From the NCBI RefSeq assembly GCF_001446935.1, contig NZ_LKKK01000002.1, positions 496,001 to 560,000 of the forward strand: a stretch of 64,000 nucleotides of DNA. Direction: 5' to 3'. The notes beneath the pieces are model-generated. The model searched no databases and was not told where the DNA came from. It saw only the letters and a list, made by a program, of their open reading frames with translations. The stretch is from Pseudomonas sp. TTU2014-080ASC. GTDB taxonomy: Bacteria; Pseudomonadota; Gammaproteobacteria; Pseudomonadales; Pseudomonadaceae. Positions 17,820-27,563 of this stretch are shown here, piece after piece. Position 1 is the stretch's first letter. Each line of letters opens with the position of its first letter. Position numbers and translations under genes: made by a program.

Positions 17820-18096
17820 CTGACTCTCCGGAAACTCGGGATGGGAGATGTAAACCTTATTCAGGACGGGACAAAGGGGGCTTTCCTTTTCCGGGATAAA
17901 TCCGCCAGCGGTATAGCCATCAACACGTTTGCAGCGATACCGCATGGTCGCTTGGAGTGCTTCGGCCTGTGGCAGTATGTGGGGATAAGGCAGGGATTTG
18001 TCAGGATGTTGCACCGTTCTTAATGTCTGGTGTAGTTGCCTGGGGATATCGTTACAATGCACCGGACTTTCAATTTCCAACATAAGAGCCATTCGT
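17820..18096. other. Sequence between IS remnant and SCP2-like gene, no recognised gene
   Basis: This segment of 277 bp holds short open frames on both strands but none I can assign. The part next to the IS (17820-17880) is probably the rest of the element's left end. The part next to 18097 must contain the promoter of the SCP2-like gene. A ribosome site for that gene is weak (AAGAG at 18083-18087). Confidence 0.4.
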
Positions 18097-18492
18097 ATGA
18101 AATTTCGCTTTCTTTTGTGGATGCTCGGCCGCCTCATGGCTAAGTCCAGCCGCAACAACCCTGCGCTGCAGGAGCAACTGGTCGGTAAGGACATGGTCTT
18201 CCAGTTGCATACGCTGGATGGCAAGGTTGCCCGTCATTTCGTCGTTAAAGATCAGCGTATTACCAGCAAGCGCGGCCCGGCTGAGTCCCCAGCATTCGCT
18301 CTTGGCTTCAAGGACTCGGATTATGGCTATGCCACCATGACGGCCAAGAACAAGCAGCTGGCCTTTATGCAGGGTATCCAGAACAAAGACATCCAGATTC
18401 AGGGTAATCCGGCTCTGGTGATCTGGTTCCAAGGTCTGACCAAGCATCTAATGCTGAAGAAGAAAAAGTCCGAGGACAAAAAGGCTGCCTGA
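18097..18492 (+). CDS. SCP2 sterol-binding domain protein
   Basis: A small protein of 131 aa starting MKFRFLLWMLGRLMAK. The middle part (VFQLHTLDGKVARHFVVKDQRITSKRG, ALGFKDSDYGYATMTAKNKQLAFMQGIQNKDIQIQGN) has the pattern of an SCP2-like lipid-binding fold. The C-terminus is very basic (MLKKKKSEDKKAA). The exact ligand is unknown; lipids or acyl chains are typical for the fold. I place the start at the ATG at 18097, after TAAGAG. A longer in-frame reading begins in the IS flank and is unlikely. Confidence 0.75.
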   Translation: MKFRFLLWMLGRLMAKSSRNNPALQEQLVGKDMVFQLHTLDGKVARHFVVKDQRITSKRGPAESPAFALGFKDSDYGYATMTAKNKQLAFMQGIQNKDIQIQGNPALVIWFQGLTKHLMLKKKKSEDKKAA

Positions 18493-18579
18493 GGGCCAGT
18501 CGGCAAGATTAGATGTAAAGGGTGGCCGTGGCAGTCGGCATTGGCTAGGCTGCAAACTCAGTCAATATGAGATTTTTCC

Positions 18580-19311
18580 ATGCGCCCTTTGTTGATTGCG
18601 TTGTCTTTGCTTGTTTCTCCGGTGTGGGCTACTGAGCTTAAGCCTCAGGCTTTTCTTCCGGTCTTTGAATTAGCAGGTATCAACCTGCTTTGTGAGCAGA
18701 GTGCGCCGCTGGCGCAGCATGATCTGAGCGACAAGCAGCAAGCTGAAGTGGCTAAGCTGCTGGAGCCTCAGGAGCTGTGTCTTGATCTCGCCAGCGGTTT
18801 GGCGAAAACGCTTGACCAGACTCAGTTGCAGGAAGCTGAGCGCCTGCTTTCGAGTGATTTGGCCCAAAGTTTTTCTGCTGCTGAGAGGTCCGTCGGGGAC
18901 AATATTGACGGGCTTGCTGCCTATCGGCAGAAGCTGGCCGCTGAGCCTCCGCGTTCGAACCGCGTGGAGTTGGTTCAGCGTTTGGACAAGGCCGCACGCA
19001 CAACTGATCTGGCTACACTGCTGCGTTACGAGACTGGTAAGACCCGGGCTTACCTGATGGCCAAAGCACGGGGTACGGCTATTGATGAGGCCACGTTGAG
19101 TGAGCGCACCAAGGTTCAGGAAGAGCAGTTGCGCGAATCCAGCGCTGAGTCGGTGAAGTCTTTTATGTTGTATGCCTACAGGCAGAAGCCAACCGACCAG
19201 CTAGCCCAATATGTCGGACTCTATGAGCAGCCTGCGGTCGCTGCGATTCTGACGGGGACTGTTGAATTGCTGCCGCAACTGTTCGCTGAGCGGCGCAGCA
19301 AGTTGGAATAA
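18580..19311 (+). CDS. Exported hypothetical protein
   Basis: A protein of 243 aa with a clear signal peptide (MRPLLIALSLLVSPVWA, about 1-17). The mature part is alpha-helical by composition, rich in Leu, Ala, Gln and Glu, with two cysteines near residues 38 and 67 that could form a disulfide in the periplasm. The C-terminal segment YRQKPTDQLAQYVGLYEQPA is similar in style to the repeated end of DUF2059-type proteins, but I am not sure of the family. A 15-bp terminator hairpin follows. Confidence 0.7.
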   Translation: MRPLLIALSLLVSPVWATELKPQAFLPVFELAGINLLCEQSAPLAQHDLSDKQQAEVAKLLEPQELCLDLASGLAKTLDQTQLQEAERLLSSDLAQSFSAAERSVGDNIDGLAAYRQKLAAEPPRSNRVELVQRLDKAARTTDLATLLRYETGKTRAYLMAKARGTAIDEATLSERTKVQEEQLRESSAESVKSFMLYAYRQKPTDQLAQYVGLYEQPAVAAILTGTVELLPQLFAERRSKLE

Positions 19312-19316
19312 CGAGC

Positions 19317-19350
19317 ATACAACAAAGGGCCTGAAGGCCCTTTGTTGTAT
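19317..19350. terminator. Bidirectional terminator
   Basis: A perfect 15-bp stem, ATACAACAAAGGGCC (19317-19331) and GGCCCTTTGTTGTAT (19336-19350), with loop TGAA. It lies between the convergent exported hypothetical gene and the HDOD gene and should serve both. Confidence 0.85.
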
Positions 19351-19357
19351 CTGTTGC

Positions 19358-20764
19358 TTAATGCCCTGGACTGAACTGTGAGGCCAGTTCGCGCAGTGCG
19401 GCTTCTGCGTTAAGCACTTTGCTGACTGACTCGAGTGCTTTTTCACGACTGATGCCCAGGTTGTCGTACAGGCTCTGCGGAATTTCCGACTGCGGGCCAC
19501 TGCCGATGCCATGGTTATTGAGCAGCCTTACTGCCAGGCAAGTCAGGTTAGGGAACAGCGCATGTTCGCCATCGTAGTCAGGGTGTTGCTGAAAACGCAG
19601 GGCGGTGGTCAGTTCTTCCGGCATATCCCAGTAGCGCATCAGCCAGGCGCCGATTTGCTCGCGGGTAATGCCCAGCAGATGTTGTTCGATATAGCTGTGA
19701 TGCAGGTGCGGATTGGCTTCCAGATGACGGCAAATCAGTGAGAAGTGCGGCGGGAAGACATGTGCCAACACCAAGTAGCCGAAATTGTGTAGTAGCCCGG
19801 CCAGGTATGTCAGCCCTGCTTCCGGGCGGCAGGCGCGGGGAAGGGCTAAGGTAAGACCTTCAATGACAGCGGCTGTGTAAATGGCTTGCTGCCAGTATGG
19901 CGTCGATTGTTGTGGGCGGTCTTTGGGCAGGCCGAGCGATTTGTCCAGTGCCAGACCCAGCGCGAGGTTGATGACCAGATCAAAACCCAGCACGCGCACA
20001 ATGGCATCTTCTACTGAGCGAATTTTGCCTGGAGCCGCATAGTACGGTGAGGCGGCCCAGCTAATCACTTGAGCGGCAAGTGCTGGATCGGTTTCGACTA
20101 CGCTGGTGATGTCGTCGACTGTTGAATTTGGGTCGACCCGCAGTTTCATGATTTTGTGCGCAGTTTCGGCCAGCGGTGGTATTTCGATGGTTTGCTCCAG
20201 CCGTTGTTGAATGCGCCGCGCAGTGAAGGCCTGCACCGCTTGGCTGATCTCATCGCTGTCGTCGTCAGGTCGATCAAGGTTGAGGCGGATGTTGCTCACT
20301 GGCTCGCCAAAACTGGCAGCACTGGCTTTGTTCAGTAATGGTTTAAAGGCGTCTGTGGCGATCTTCAGCAGTACGCCGGGCTGGCCGGACTCAATATAAA
20401 GGCATGGATGCTGCAAGATGCTCTCGTCATACAGACAGGGCGAGCTGGTCAGCGCGGGAATCCCCGGCAGAACTTTGAGGGCATGTTTTTCCAGCATGCG
20501 CTCCAGGCGTTCGGCTTTGATGGCGGTCAGTTGGCGACCGGTCAGCTCGGTCAGGCGAGAGAGGTCCAGCAGCTGATCTTGGGTGTACATAACCAGCAGC
20601 GCGCCTATGGCGTCATCCAGCAGAATGGCCTGCAGGCGTTGGGTTTTTGGGTGTGTCAGGTCGTCCGGCAGAGCTTCATAAGCTACACCCAGCTTTTGGA
20701 GCAGTTGCTCAATAACTTTGGGCGGTTGTGACGGTGTATCAGGTGCGAGAGCGGGCTCTGTCAT
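19358..20764 (-). CDS. HDOD domain protein with N-terminal YbaK-like domain
   Basis: With the ATG at 20764 this is a protein of 468 aa. The N-terminal part (about 15-150; VIEQLLQKLGVAYEAL, LVMYTQDQLLDLSRL) has the pattern of the YbaK/aminoacyl-tRNA deacylase fold. The HDOD domain follows (about 195-400; IPPLAETAHKIMKLRVDPN, VVETDPALAAQVISWA, GLLHNFGYLVLAHVFPPHF). HDOD proteins act in signalling without the catalytic HD pair. An earlier in-frame ATG at 20824 would add MSHCPGCPYLNACRNKLDNA, which looks like a real cysteine motif and has AGGG upstream. The start is therefore open. Confidence 0.82.
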   Translation of the reverse strand: MTEPALAPDTPSQPPKVIEQLLQKLGVAYEALPDDLTHPKTQRLQAILLDDAIGALLVMYTQDQLLDLSRLTELTGRQLTAIKAERLERMLEKHALKVLPGIPALTSSPCLYDESILQHPCLYIESGQPGVLLKIATDAFKPLLNKASAASFGEPVSNIRLNLDRPDDDSDEISQAVQAFTARRIQQRLEQTIEIPPLAETAHKIMKLRVDPNSTVDDITSVVETDPALAAQVISWAASPYYAAPGKIRSVEDAIVRVLGFDLVINLALGLALDKSLGLPKDRPQQSTPYWQQAIYTAAVIEGLTLALPRACRPEAGLTYLAGLLHNFGYLVLAHVFPPHFSLICRHLEANPHLHHSYIEQHLLGITREQIGAWLMRYWDMPEELTTALRFQQHPDYDGEHALFPNLTCLAVRLLNNHGIGSGPQSEIPQSLYDNLGISREKALESVSKVLNAEAALRELASQFSPGH

Positions 20765-20844
20765 AGCGTTATCCAGCTTGTTGCGGCAGGCGTTTAAATA
20801 GGGGCAGCCTGGGCAGTGTGACATGCCCTGAAGTTGGGCTGATC

Positions 20845-22920
20845 TTACACCTGTCCATACTGCTGGCCATGGCGCAGCCAGCGTTCCAGCAGTGGGCTGA
20901 CATGCTGTGGCCATTGCTCCAATAATGTTTGTGCAGCGTCACGTACCGCTGGCAGAAGGTCTGCGTCGCGCATCAGGTCCGCTACTTTGAATTGCAGTAG
21001 ACCGGTTTGACGGGTACCAAGCATTTCTCCGGGGCCGCGCAGTTCGAGGTCCTTTTCTGCAATCACGAAGCCATCACAGGTTTCGCGCATGATCGCCAGG
21101 CGCTGCCGTCCAAGTTGTGATAATGGCGCGTGATAAAGCAACAAACAATGACTTACCGCACTGCCTCTGCCAACTCGTCCACGTAATTGGTGCAATTGTG
21201 CCAATCCGAGTCGCTCAGGGTTCTCAATGATCATCAGGCTGGCGTTGGGGACGTCGACGCCGACTTCAATCACCGTTGTGGCGACCAGCAGTTGTAAAGC
21301 TCCACTTTTGAATTGCTCCATCACTGCGGCTTTTTCGGCAGGTTTCATGCGGCCGTGGATCAGACCGACGTGTAGTCCCACTAGCGCCGCGCTGAGGTCG
21401 GCAAAGGTGGTCTCGGCCGCCTGGCAGGTGAGCTCTTCTGATTCTTCAATCAGGGTGCAGACCCAATACGCCTGGCGGCCTTCGTTGCAGGCCAGGCGAA
21501 CTCGTTCAATCACTTCCAGGCGGCGGCTGTCGGCAATTACCAGGGTGTTGACCGGAGTGCGTCCGGGAGGCAGTTCATCCAGAATGGAGGTGTCTAGGTC
21601 TGCATAGGCGCTCATGGCCAGAGTGCGCGGAATCGGCGTCGCGGTCATGATCAACTGGTGTGGGCAGAGACGGCCATCAACGCCTTTCTGGCGCAGCGCC
21701 AGACGCTGCTGCACGCCGAAGCGGTGTTGTTCGTCGATGATGACCAGGGCCAAGCGTTTGAACTGCACCTCGTCCTGGAACAGTGCGTGGGTGCCAACAA
21801 CCATTGGGGTTCCGCCGGCGATCTGCTCCAAGGCTGCAGCTCGAGCCTTGCCTTTAAGTTTTCCGGCTAGCCAGGCAACCTCCAAGCCAAGCGGCGCCAG
21901 CCATTTGCTGAAGTTGATGAAGTGCTGCTCGGCCAGAATTTCAGTAGGGGCCATCAGCGCAACTTGATAGCCCGCTTCGATGGCTTGCAGGGCTGCGAAG
22001 GCGGCGACGACGGTTTTGCCCGCACCGACATCGCCTTGAACCAGGCGTAGCATGGGTTCGTGCTGGCTCAGGTCATAGGCGATTTCGGCACCGACCCGCT
22101 GCTGAGCGCCGGTAGGCTTAAACCCCAGATTCTGCAAAAACAATCGCGGCAGTTTCTCGGCAGCTGGCAGGGCAGGAGCACGCAGCAATCGCACGCTGTC
22201 GCGTAGGCGCTGCATGGACAGCTGGTGGGTCAGCAGTTCTTCAAAGGCCAGGCGATGCTGCGCCCAGTGATGCCCTAGGGCCAGTTCCTCAATGTCGGCA
22301 TCCGGTGGAGGGCGGTGCAGATAACGGATGGCTTCATCCAGGGGGCTGAGCTGATATTCGTCCGTCAGCACTTTAGGCAGCCAGTCCGGCAGGCTGTGTG
22401 GTCCGAGTCGTGCCAGTGCCTGCTCGCTTAGCTGGCGCAGACGCTGTTGGGTCAGCCCTTCTGTGCTGGGGTAGATTGGTGTCAGGGTCTGTTCTACGGG
22501 CGAGGCGTCCTGGCTGGAAAGCGCCCGGTATTCCGGGTGGTAGATTTCCAAGCCGGATGAGCCGGGCCGCACTTCGCCGTAACAGCGAATCTGTGTGCCG
22601 CGCTTAAGGCCTTCTTTTTGTGCCTGGCTGAAATGATAAAAGCGCAGGCTTAATGTTCCCGTACCGTCCTGCAGGCGAACCAGCAGGCTGCGGCGGCGAC
22701 CCATTACGATATCAGCACCGGCGACTATGCCCTCTACAACCGCATCCTGCCCTGGGCGGAGTTCGCCGATAGGCACGATGCGGGTGCGGTCCTGGTAGCG
22801 CAGTGGCAGGTGGAACAGCACATCCTGCAAGTTTTCCAAGCCGACCTTGGCCAGTTTCTCTGCCAGTGCCGCACCAACACCTTTCAATGCAGTAACAGGC
22901 ACCGATGCCAGTTCAGTCAT
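20845..22920 (-). CDS. recG: ATP-dependent DNA helicase RecG
   Basis: RecG reverses stalled replication forks and branch-migrates Holliday junctions. It has 691 aa, the standard length, starting MTELASVPVTALKGVGAALA. The N-terminal wedge domain precedes the helicase core with Walker A GDVGAGKTVVA, the DEQHRFG box (DEAH-like), TATPIPRTLAMS, VIEVGVDVPNAS and the final QLRGRVGRG. An upstream extension of the open frame would overlap the end of oxyR and is not used. It follows oxyR by 10 bp on the same strand, as in other pseudomonads. Confidence 0.96.
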   Translation of the reverse strand: MTELASVPVTALKGVGAALAEKLAKVGLENLQDVLFHLPLRYQDRTRIVPIGELRPGQDAVVEGIVAGADIVMGRRRSLLVRLQDGTGTLSLRFYHFSQAQKEGLKRGTQIRCYGEVRPGSSGLEIYHPEYRALSSQDASPVEQTLTPIYPSTEGLTQQRLRQLSEQALARLGPHSLPDWLPKVLTDEYQLSPLDEAIRYLHRPPPDADIEELALGHHWAQHRLAFEELLTHQLSMQRLRDSVRLLRAPALPAAEKLPRLFLQNLGFKPTGAQQRVGAEIAYDLSQHEPMLRLVQGDVGAGKTVVAAFAALQAIEAGYQVALMAPTEILAEQHFINFSKWLAPLGLEVAWLAGKLKGKARAAALEQIAGGTPMVVGTHALFQDEVQFKRLALVIIDEQHRFGVQQRLALRQKGVDGRLCPHQLIMTATPIPRTLAMSAYADLDTSILDELPPGRTPVNTLVIADSRRLEVIERVRLACNEGRQAYWVCTLIEESEELTCQAAETTFADLSAALVGLHVGLIHGRMKPAEKAAVMEQFKSGALQLLVATTVIEVGVDVPNASLMIIENPERLGLAQLHQLRGRVGRGSAVSHCLLLYHAPLSQLGRQRLAIMRETCDGFVIAEKDLELRGPGEMLGTRQTGLLQFKVADLMRDADLLPAVRDAAQTLLEQWPQHVSPLLERWLRHGQQYGQV

Positions 22921-22930
22921 GCAGCCTGCC

Positions 22931-23857
22931 TTAATTTCGAGGCTGACTTGGTTGGCTGACAGAGCACAGGCGAATCGAGTCGGCCAGTACTTCAATTGCA
23001 TTTGGCCGCGGGAAGCTGGCTCGCCAGGCGATGGCCACCGTGCGGTACGGCACTGGCGCGCTGAGCGGGCGTACTTCGATCACGCCGGGGGCATAGTGGT
23101 GGCTGTGCACGGCAGACAGCGGCAAAATCGATACACCCAGGCCGGAAGCCACCATATGGCGGATAGTTTCCAGTGAGCTAGATTCGATGGTGGTGTGCTT
23201 GACGTTGTCCTCGCCACCTTTGCGAATGGTCGGACAAGCCTCCAGGACCTGATCACGGAAGCAATGACCTTCACCTAGCAAGAGTAGGCTCTTGTCGTTA
23301 AGCAGCTTGGGATCGATGGTCTCCATCTGGCACCAAGGGTGATCGGCAGGCATCAGGGCGAAGAAGGGTTCATCGTACAGTGGCTTGGTCAGTACATCGG
23401 CTTCGTGGAACGGCAAGGCGATGATGATCGCGTCCAGTTCGCCGTTGCGCAGTTTGTCACGCAGGACGTGGGTGAAGTTCTCTTCTATATAGAGAGGCAT
23501 TTGCGGCGCAACGCGATGCAACTGCGGAATCAGGTGAGGGAACAGGTAAGGCCCTACGGTGTAGATCGCGCCGATCTTGAGCGGTGCCGCCATTTGGTTC
23601 TTGCCGGCCTGGGCCAGCTCGCGAATACCTTGAGCTTGTTCCAGAACTTTCTGAGCCTGAGTGACGATACCTTCTCCAACCGGAGTAAGGCGGACGGCAC
23701 TTTTGCTGCGTTCGAAAATCAGAACACCTAGCTCGTCTTCCAGCTTCTTCACCCCGACTGACAGAGTCGGCTGACTCACATGGCAGCGCTCAGCGGCTCG
23801 GCCGAAGTGCTGTTCCTGAGCAAGGGTGACTATGTAGCGCAGTTCAGTAAGGGTCAT
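22931..23857 (-). CDS. oxyR: Hydrogen peroxide sensor and regulator OxyR
   Basis: OxyR is a LysR-type regulator that activates catalase, alkyl hydroperoxide reductase and related genes on oxidation. It has 308 aa from the ATG at 23857 (MTLTELRYIVTLAQEQHFGR). The helix-turn-helix is within 1-60 (CHVSQPTLSVGVKKLEDELG). The two redox cysteines are present at exactly C199 and C208 in GEGHCFRDQVLEACP, so disulfide switching should work. It forms a unit with recG, and its 5' side faces the nuo operon. Confidence 0.96.
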   Translation of the reverse strand: MTLTELRYIVTLAQEQHFGRAAERCHVSQPTLSVGVKKLEDELGVLIFERSKSAVRLTPVGEGIVTQAQKVLEQAQGIRELAQAGKNQMAAPLKIGAIYTVGPYLFPHLIPQLHRVAPQMPLYIEENFTHVLRDKLRNGELDAIIIALPFHEADVLTKPLYDEPFFALMPADHPWCQMETIDPKLLNDKSLLLLGEGHCFRDQVLEACPTIRKGGEDNVKHTTIESSSLETIRHMVASGLGVSILPLSAVHSHHYAPGVIEVRPLSAPVPYRTVAIAWRASFPRPNAIEVLADSIRLCSVSQPSQPRN

Positions 23858-24126
23858 AGTCTTTATCCATTGAAATGCTCTGTAGCATAGCCGCTGCATT
23901 CAACAGAACCAACCATTGATCCCTGCTCCTACTTCTATAGGCGTAGTTAGACGCTTTTCTTCTTAAGGTGAGGTATAGTGCCGCAGGCCTGTGGAATTGA
24001 AAAAAATTACCAAATATGTTCGCAGGCGAATAGAATTGCGCACACTTTGAGGGGCGTGGCCTGAACCGGGGCTATGCTCGAACAGTAAAATCAATAAAGC
24101 CGCCCCTTTACCCAAGGAGAACCGGC
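23858..24126. other. Divergent region oxyR / nuoA
   Basis: This 269-bp region separates oxyR from the large nuo operon. TATAGT at 23974-23979 could be a -10 for nuo transcription, but no convincing -35 lies 17 bp upstream. CAAGGAGA (24113-24120) is the nuoA ribosome site. I saw no perfect Anr box (TTGAT-N4-ATCAA) or clear NarL-type site. Confidence 0.4.
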
Positions 24127-24540
24127 ATGCCTGATGTGGTAACCGCCATGTCCCAGAACTGGGCTTTTGCAGTTTTTCTTTTAGGAGTCTGTGGACTCAT
24201 CGCGTTTATGCTGGGCCTTTCCAGCCTGCTTGGAAGCAAGGCCTGGGGTCGCAGCAAGAACGATCCTTTCGAATCCGGCATGCTGCCGGTCGGCAGTGCG
24301 CGCCTGCGTCTGTCCGCCAAATTCTATCTGGTCGCGATGCTCTTCGTGATCTTCGACGTCGAAGCCCTCTATCTCTTCGCTTGGGCAGTCTCAGTACGCG
24401 AAAGCGGCTGGGCGGGCCTGATCGAAGCTACAGTCTTTATAGCAATTCTGTTGGCAGGTCTTGTCTACCTATGGCGTATCGGTGCGCTCGATTGGGCACC
24501 CGAGGGCCGTCGTGCTCGGCAGGCGAAGCTAAAACAATGA
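24127..24540 (+). CDS. nuoA: NADH-quinone oxidoreductase subunit A
   Basis: NuoA is a small membrane subunit of complex I, 137 aa with three hydrophobic helices. The conserved loop [27 protein letters not shown] between helices 1 and 2 and the [11 protein letters not shown] helix are diagnostic. It is the first gene of the 13-gene nuo operon and has a good ribosome site. It packs against NuoH near the quinone chamber. Confidence 0.95.
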   Translation: MPDVVTAMSQNWAFAVFLLGVCGLIAFMLGLSSLLGSKAWGRSKNDPFESGMLPVGSARLRLSAKFYLVAMLFVIFDVEALYLFAWAVSVRESGWAGLIEATVFIAILLAGLVYLWRIGALDWAPEGRRARQAKLKQ

Positions 24541-24550
24541 GGCTTTGGCG

Positions 24551-25228
24551 ATGCAATACAAACTTACTCGGATCGATCCGGATGCGCCTAACGAGCAGTA
24601 TCCGATCGGTGAGCGGGAGACTGTTTCTGACCCGTTATTAGAGGATCAGGTTCATAAGAACGTCTTCATGGGCAAACTAGAAGACGTGCTTAATGGCGCA
24701 GTCAATTGGGGGCGCAAAAACTCCCTGTGGCCGTATAACTTCGGTCTTTCCTGCTGCTATGTGGAAATGACCACGGCCTTTACGCCTTCGCATGACGTTG
24801 CCCGCTTCGGTGCTGAAGTTATTCGGGCATCGCCGCGTCAGGCCGACTTCATGGTCATTGCAGGGACCTGCTTCGTCAAAATGGCCCCTGTGATTCAGCG
24901 TCTGTATGACCAGATGCTCGAACCCAAGTGGGTGATCTCGATGGGCTCGTGCGCCAACTCCGGCGGCATGTACGACATCTATTCCGTGGTTCAGGGTGTC
25001 GACAAATTCTTGCCGGTAGACGTCTATATTCCCGGCTGCCCACCCCGTCCTGAGGCTTTCCTGCAAGGTTTGATGTTGCTGCAGGAATCTATTGGCAAGG
25101 AGCGTCGTCCGCTTTCCTGGGTCGTTGGCGATCAAGGCATTTACCGTGCTGAGATGCCGTCGCAGAAAGAGCAGCGCCGCGAACAGCGTATCGCCGTAAC
25201 CAATCTGCGTAGCCCCGACGAAGTGTAA
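24551..25228 (+). CDS. nuoB: NADH-quinone oxidoreductase subunit B
   Basis: NuoB holds the last iron-sulfur cluster (N2) that passes electrons to quinone. It has 225 aa from the ATG at 24551 ([18 protein letters not shown]); an in-frame TTG two codons before is less likely. The cluster ligands are visible: the tandem cysteines in LSCCYVE, then GTCFVKMAP and the Cys in PGCPPRPE. It is a peripheral-arm subunit that contacts NuoCD. Confidence 0.96.
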   Translation: MQYKLTRIDPDAPNEQYPIGERETVSDPLLEDQVHKNVFMGKLEDVLNGAVNWGRKNSLWPYNFGLSCCYVEMTTAFTPSHDVARFGAEVIRASPRQADFMVIAGTCFVKMAPVIQRLYDQMLEPKWVISMGSCANSGGMYDIYSVVQGVDKFLPVDVYIPGCPPRPEAFLQGLMLLQESIGKERRPLSWVVGDQGIYRAEMPSQKEQRREQRIAVTNLRSPDEV

Positions 25229-25231
25229 GTC

Positions 25232-25249
25232 CGGGCCCGATTGGGCCCG
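25232..25249 (+). other. Hairpin between nuoB and nuoC
   Basis: CGGGCCC and GGGCCCG form a perfect 7-bp stem with loop GATT inside the operon. There is no T-tract. It starts just 3 nt after the nuoB stop and may affect mRNA stability or partial termination. Confidence 0.5.
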
Positions 25250-25284
25250 CCTACAGACGCCGTTGACCGATAGCGACCGAGATC

Positions 25285-27066
25285 ATGACTGCAGACAGCA
25301 TTCTGTCCATACCGCCATATAAGGCTGACGACCAAGATGTGGTTGTCGAACTGAATTCCCGTTTTGGCGCTGATGCCTTCACCGCCCAAAACACCCGCAC
25401 TGGCATGCCCGTTTTGTGGGTTGCCCGTGAACGATTGGTTGAAGTACTGACCTTCCTGCGTAATGTGCCGCGCCCCTACGTCATGCTGTATGACCTGCAT
25501 GGTGTGGATGAGCGCCTGCGCACCCAGCGCCGCGGCTTGCCGGGCGCCGATTTTACTGTGTTCTATCATCTGATGTCGCTGGAGCGTAACAGCGACGTGA
25601 TGATCAAGGTCGCCCTGAGCGAGGGTGATCTGAACCTGCCGAGCGTCACCGGTATCTGGCCGAACGCCAACTGGTATGAGCGTGAGGTCTGGGACCTTTA
25701 TGGCATCAATTTCACCGGTCACCCGCACCTGAGCCGGATCATGATGCCGCCGACCTGGGAAGGTCATCCGCTGCGTAAAGACTACCCGGCGCGTGCTACC
25801 GAGTTCGATCCGTTCAGCCTGACCCGTGCCAAGCAGGACCTGGAAGAAGAAGCCGCTCGCTTTAAGCCAGAAGACTGGGGCATGAAACGCGGCAACGAGC
25901 ATGAGGACTATATGTTCCTCAACCTCGGCCCAAACCACCCTTCGGCACACGGTGCTTTCCGCATCATTCTGCAGCTCGACGGCGAAGAGATCGTCGATTG
26001 CGTGCCTGATATCGGTTATCACCACCGTGGTGCCGAGAAGATGGGTGAGCGCCAGAGCTGGCACAGCTTTATCCCATACACTGACCGTATCGACTACCTC
26101 GGCGGTGTGATGAACAACTTGCCGTATGTACTGGCGGTGGAAAAACTCGCGGGTATCAAGGTGCCGCAACGGGTCGACGTGATTCGCATCATGATGGCCG
26201 AGTTCTTCCGCATCACCAGTCACCTGTTGTTCCTCGGTACTTATATTCAGGACGTTGGCGCGATGACACCGGTGTTCTACACCTTCGTTGACCGTCAGCG
26301 GGCCTACAAAGTGATTGAGGCCATCACCGGCTTCCGCCTGCACCCAGCTTGGTACCGCATCGGTGGTGTGGCCCATGACCTGCCGCGTGGCTGGCAAGGT
26401 TTGGTGAAAGAATTTGTGGATTGGCTGCCGAAGCGTCTCGACGAGTACGAAAAGGCCGCACTGCGTAACAGTATTCTCAAGGCCCGTACTGTTGGTGTTG
26501 CCCAGTACAACACCAAGGAAGCCCTGGAGTGGGGTACCACCGGTGCTGGCTTGCGCGCTACCGGTTGCGATTTCGACCTGCGTAAGGCGCGCCCGTATTC
26601 CGGCTATGAGAACTTCGAATTCGAAGTGCCGTTGGCCGTTAATGGTGATGCCTATGACCGCTGCATGGTGCGTGTGGAAGAGATGCGCCAGAGCATCAAG
26701 ATCATCGACCAGTGCATGCGCAACATGCCGGAAGGCCCGTACAAGGCGGATCACCCGCTGACCACGCCGCCGCCGAAAGAGCGCACGTTGCAGCACATCG
26801 AAACCCTGATTACTCACTTCCTGCAAGTCTCGTGGGGCCCGGTGATGCCGGCCAACGAGTCGTTCCAGATGATTGAGGCAACCAAGGGTATCAACAGTTA
26901 CTACCTGACCAGCGACGGCAGCACCATGAGCTACCGCACGCGCATCCGTACGCCGAGCTTTGCGCACCTGCAACAGATCCCGTCGGTGATCCGCGGCAGC
27001 ATGGTGGCGGACTTGATTGTGTACCTGGGCAGTATCGACTTTGTTATGGCTGACGTGGACCGCTGA
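25285..27066 (+). CDS. nuoC: NADH-quinone oxidoreductase fused subunit C/D
   Basis: One protein of 593 aa joins the NuoC and NuoD subunits, as in other Pseudomonas and in E. coli. The NuoC part covers about 1-190 and includes [20 protein letters not shown]. The NuoD part begins near 205 with [17 protein letters not shown] and contains [32 protein letters not shown] and ends DFVMADVDR. Its His/Tyr residues line the quinone site. It sits in the peripheral arm between NuoB and NuoI. Confidence 0.96.
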   Translation: MTADSILSIPPYKADDQDVVVELNSRFGADAFTAQNTRTGMPVLWVARERLVEVLTFLRNVPRPYVMLYDLHGVDERLRTQRRGLPGADFTVFYHLMSLERNSDVMIKVALSEGDLNLPSVTGIWPNANWYEREVWDLYGINFTGHPHLSRIMMPPTWEGHPLRKDYPARATEFDPFSLTRAKQDLEEEAARFKPEDWGMKRGNEHEDYMFLNLGPNHPSAHGAFRIILQLDGEEIVDCVPDIGYHHRGAEKMGERQSWHSFIPYTDRIDYLGGVMNNLPYVLAVEKLAGIKVPQRVDVIRIMMAEFFRITSHLLFLGTYIQDVGAMTPVFYTFVDRQRAYKVIEAITGFRLHPAWYRIGGVAHDLPRGWQGLVKEFVDWLPKRLDEYEKAALRNSILKARTVGVAQYNTKEALEWGTTGAGLRATGCDFDLRKARPYSGYENFEFEVPLAVNGDAYDRCMVRVEEMRQSIKIIDQCMRNMPEGPYKADHPLTTPPPKERTLQHIETLITHFLQVSWGPVMPANESFQMIEATKGINSYYLTSDGSTMSYRTRIRTPSFAHLQQIPSVIRGSMVADLIVYLGSIDFVMADVDR

Positions 27067-27068
27067 TT

Positions 27069-27563
27069 ATGAGCACGTTGATTCAGACTGACCGTTTCGT
27101 CCTCAGCGATACCGAACGCTCGGCCATTGAGCACGAAATGCACCATTACGAGGACCCGCGCGCGGCGTCCATCGAAGCATTGAAAATCGTCCAGAAAGAG
27201 CGTGGCTGGGTGCCAGATGGCGCTGCCGACGCGATTGGCGAGATTCTTGGCATCCCGGCCAGCGATGTGGAAGGCGTAGCGACGTTCTACAGCCAGATTT
27301 TCCGCTCGCCGGTTGGGCGTCACATCATCCGCGTATGCGACAGCATGACCTGCTACATCGGTGGTCATGAGGGCGTACTGGACACCATCAAGCAGCAGTT
27401 GGGCATTGTCCCCGGGCAGACCACGGCTGACGGTCGTTTCACCCTGCTGCCCGTGTGCTGCCTGGGTAACTGCGACAAGGCTCCGGCGGTGATGATTGAT
27501 GACGACACCTTCGGCAACCTGCAGCCGGAAGGCGTGGCCAAACTGCTGGAGTCCTACGTATGA
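27069..27563 (+). CDS. nuoE: NADH-quinone oxidoreductase subunit E
   Basis: NuoE is a thioredoxin-like subunit of the NADH-oxidising tip of complex I, 164 aa. It binds a 2Fe-2S cluster (N1a) by cysteines in [11 protein letters not shown] and [15 protein letters not shown]. The start is the ATG 2 nt after the nuoCD stop. Its last bases overlap the nuoF start (ATGA), so translation is coupled. Confidence 0.96.
   Translation: MSTLIQTDRFVLSDTERSAIEHEMHHYEDPRAASIEALKIVQKERGWVPDGAADAIGEILGIPASDVEGVATFYSQIFRSPVGRHIIRVCDSMTCYIGGHEGVLDTIKQQLGIVPGQTTADGRFTLLPVCCLGNCDKAPAVMIDDDTFGNLQPEGVAKLLESYV

Noticed and set aside
16920..17867. TTCAGGAC at 16921 and 17860 as target-site duplication of the IS remnant
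   Set aside because: Eight bp is too long for the IS3 family (3-5 bp), the right-hand copy is inside the likely element, and the left one is in the hupA terminator's flank.
17998..18096. A longer N-terminus for the SCP2-like protein
   Set aside because: The extra residues come from the IS flank, have no ribosome site and do not fit the family; the ATG at 18097 is preferred.
20765..20914. Start of the HDOD gene at 20914 (518 aa)
   Set aside because: It would overlap the last 70 bp of recG, and the extra 30 residues before the CPxC segment look non-coding.
25141..26973. An open frame of 610 codons on the minus strand opposite nuoCD
   Set aside because: It lies wholly opposite the well-conserved nuoC/D gene, has no ribosome site or family motif, and its composition (many His, Arg, Gln, Val) is that of a GC-biased shadow frame.
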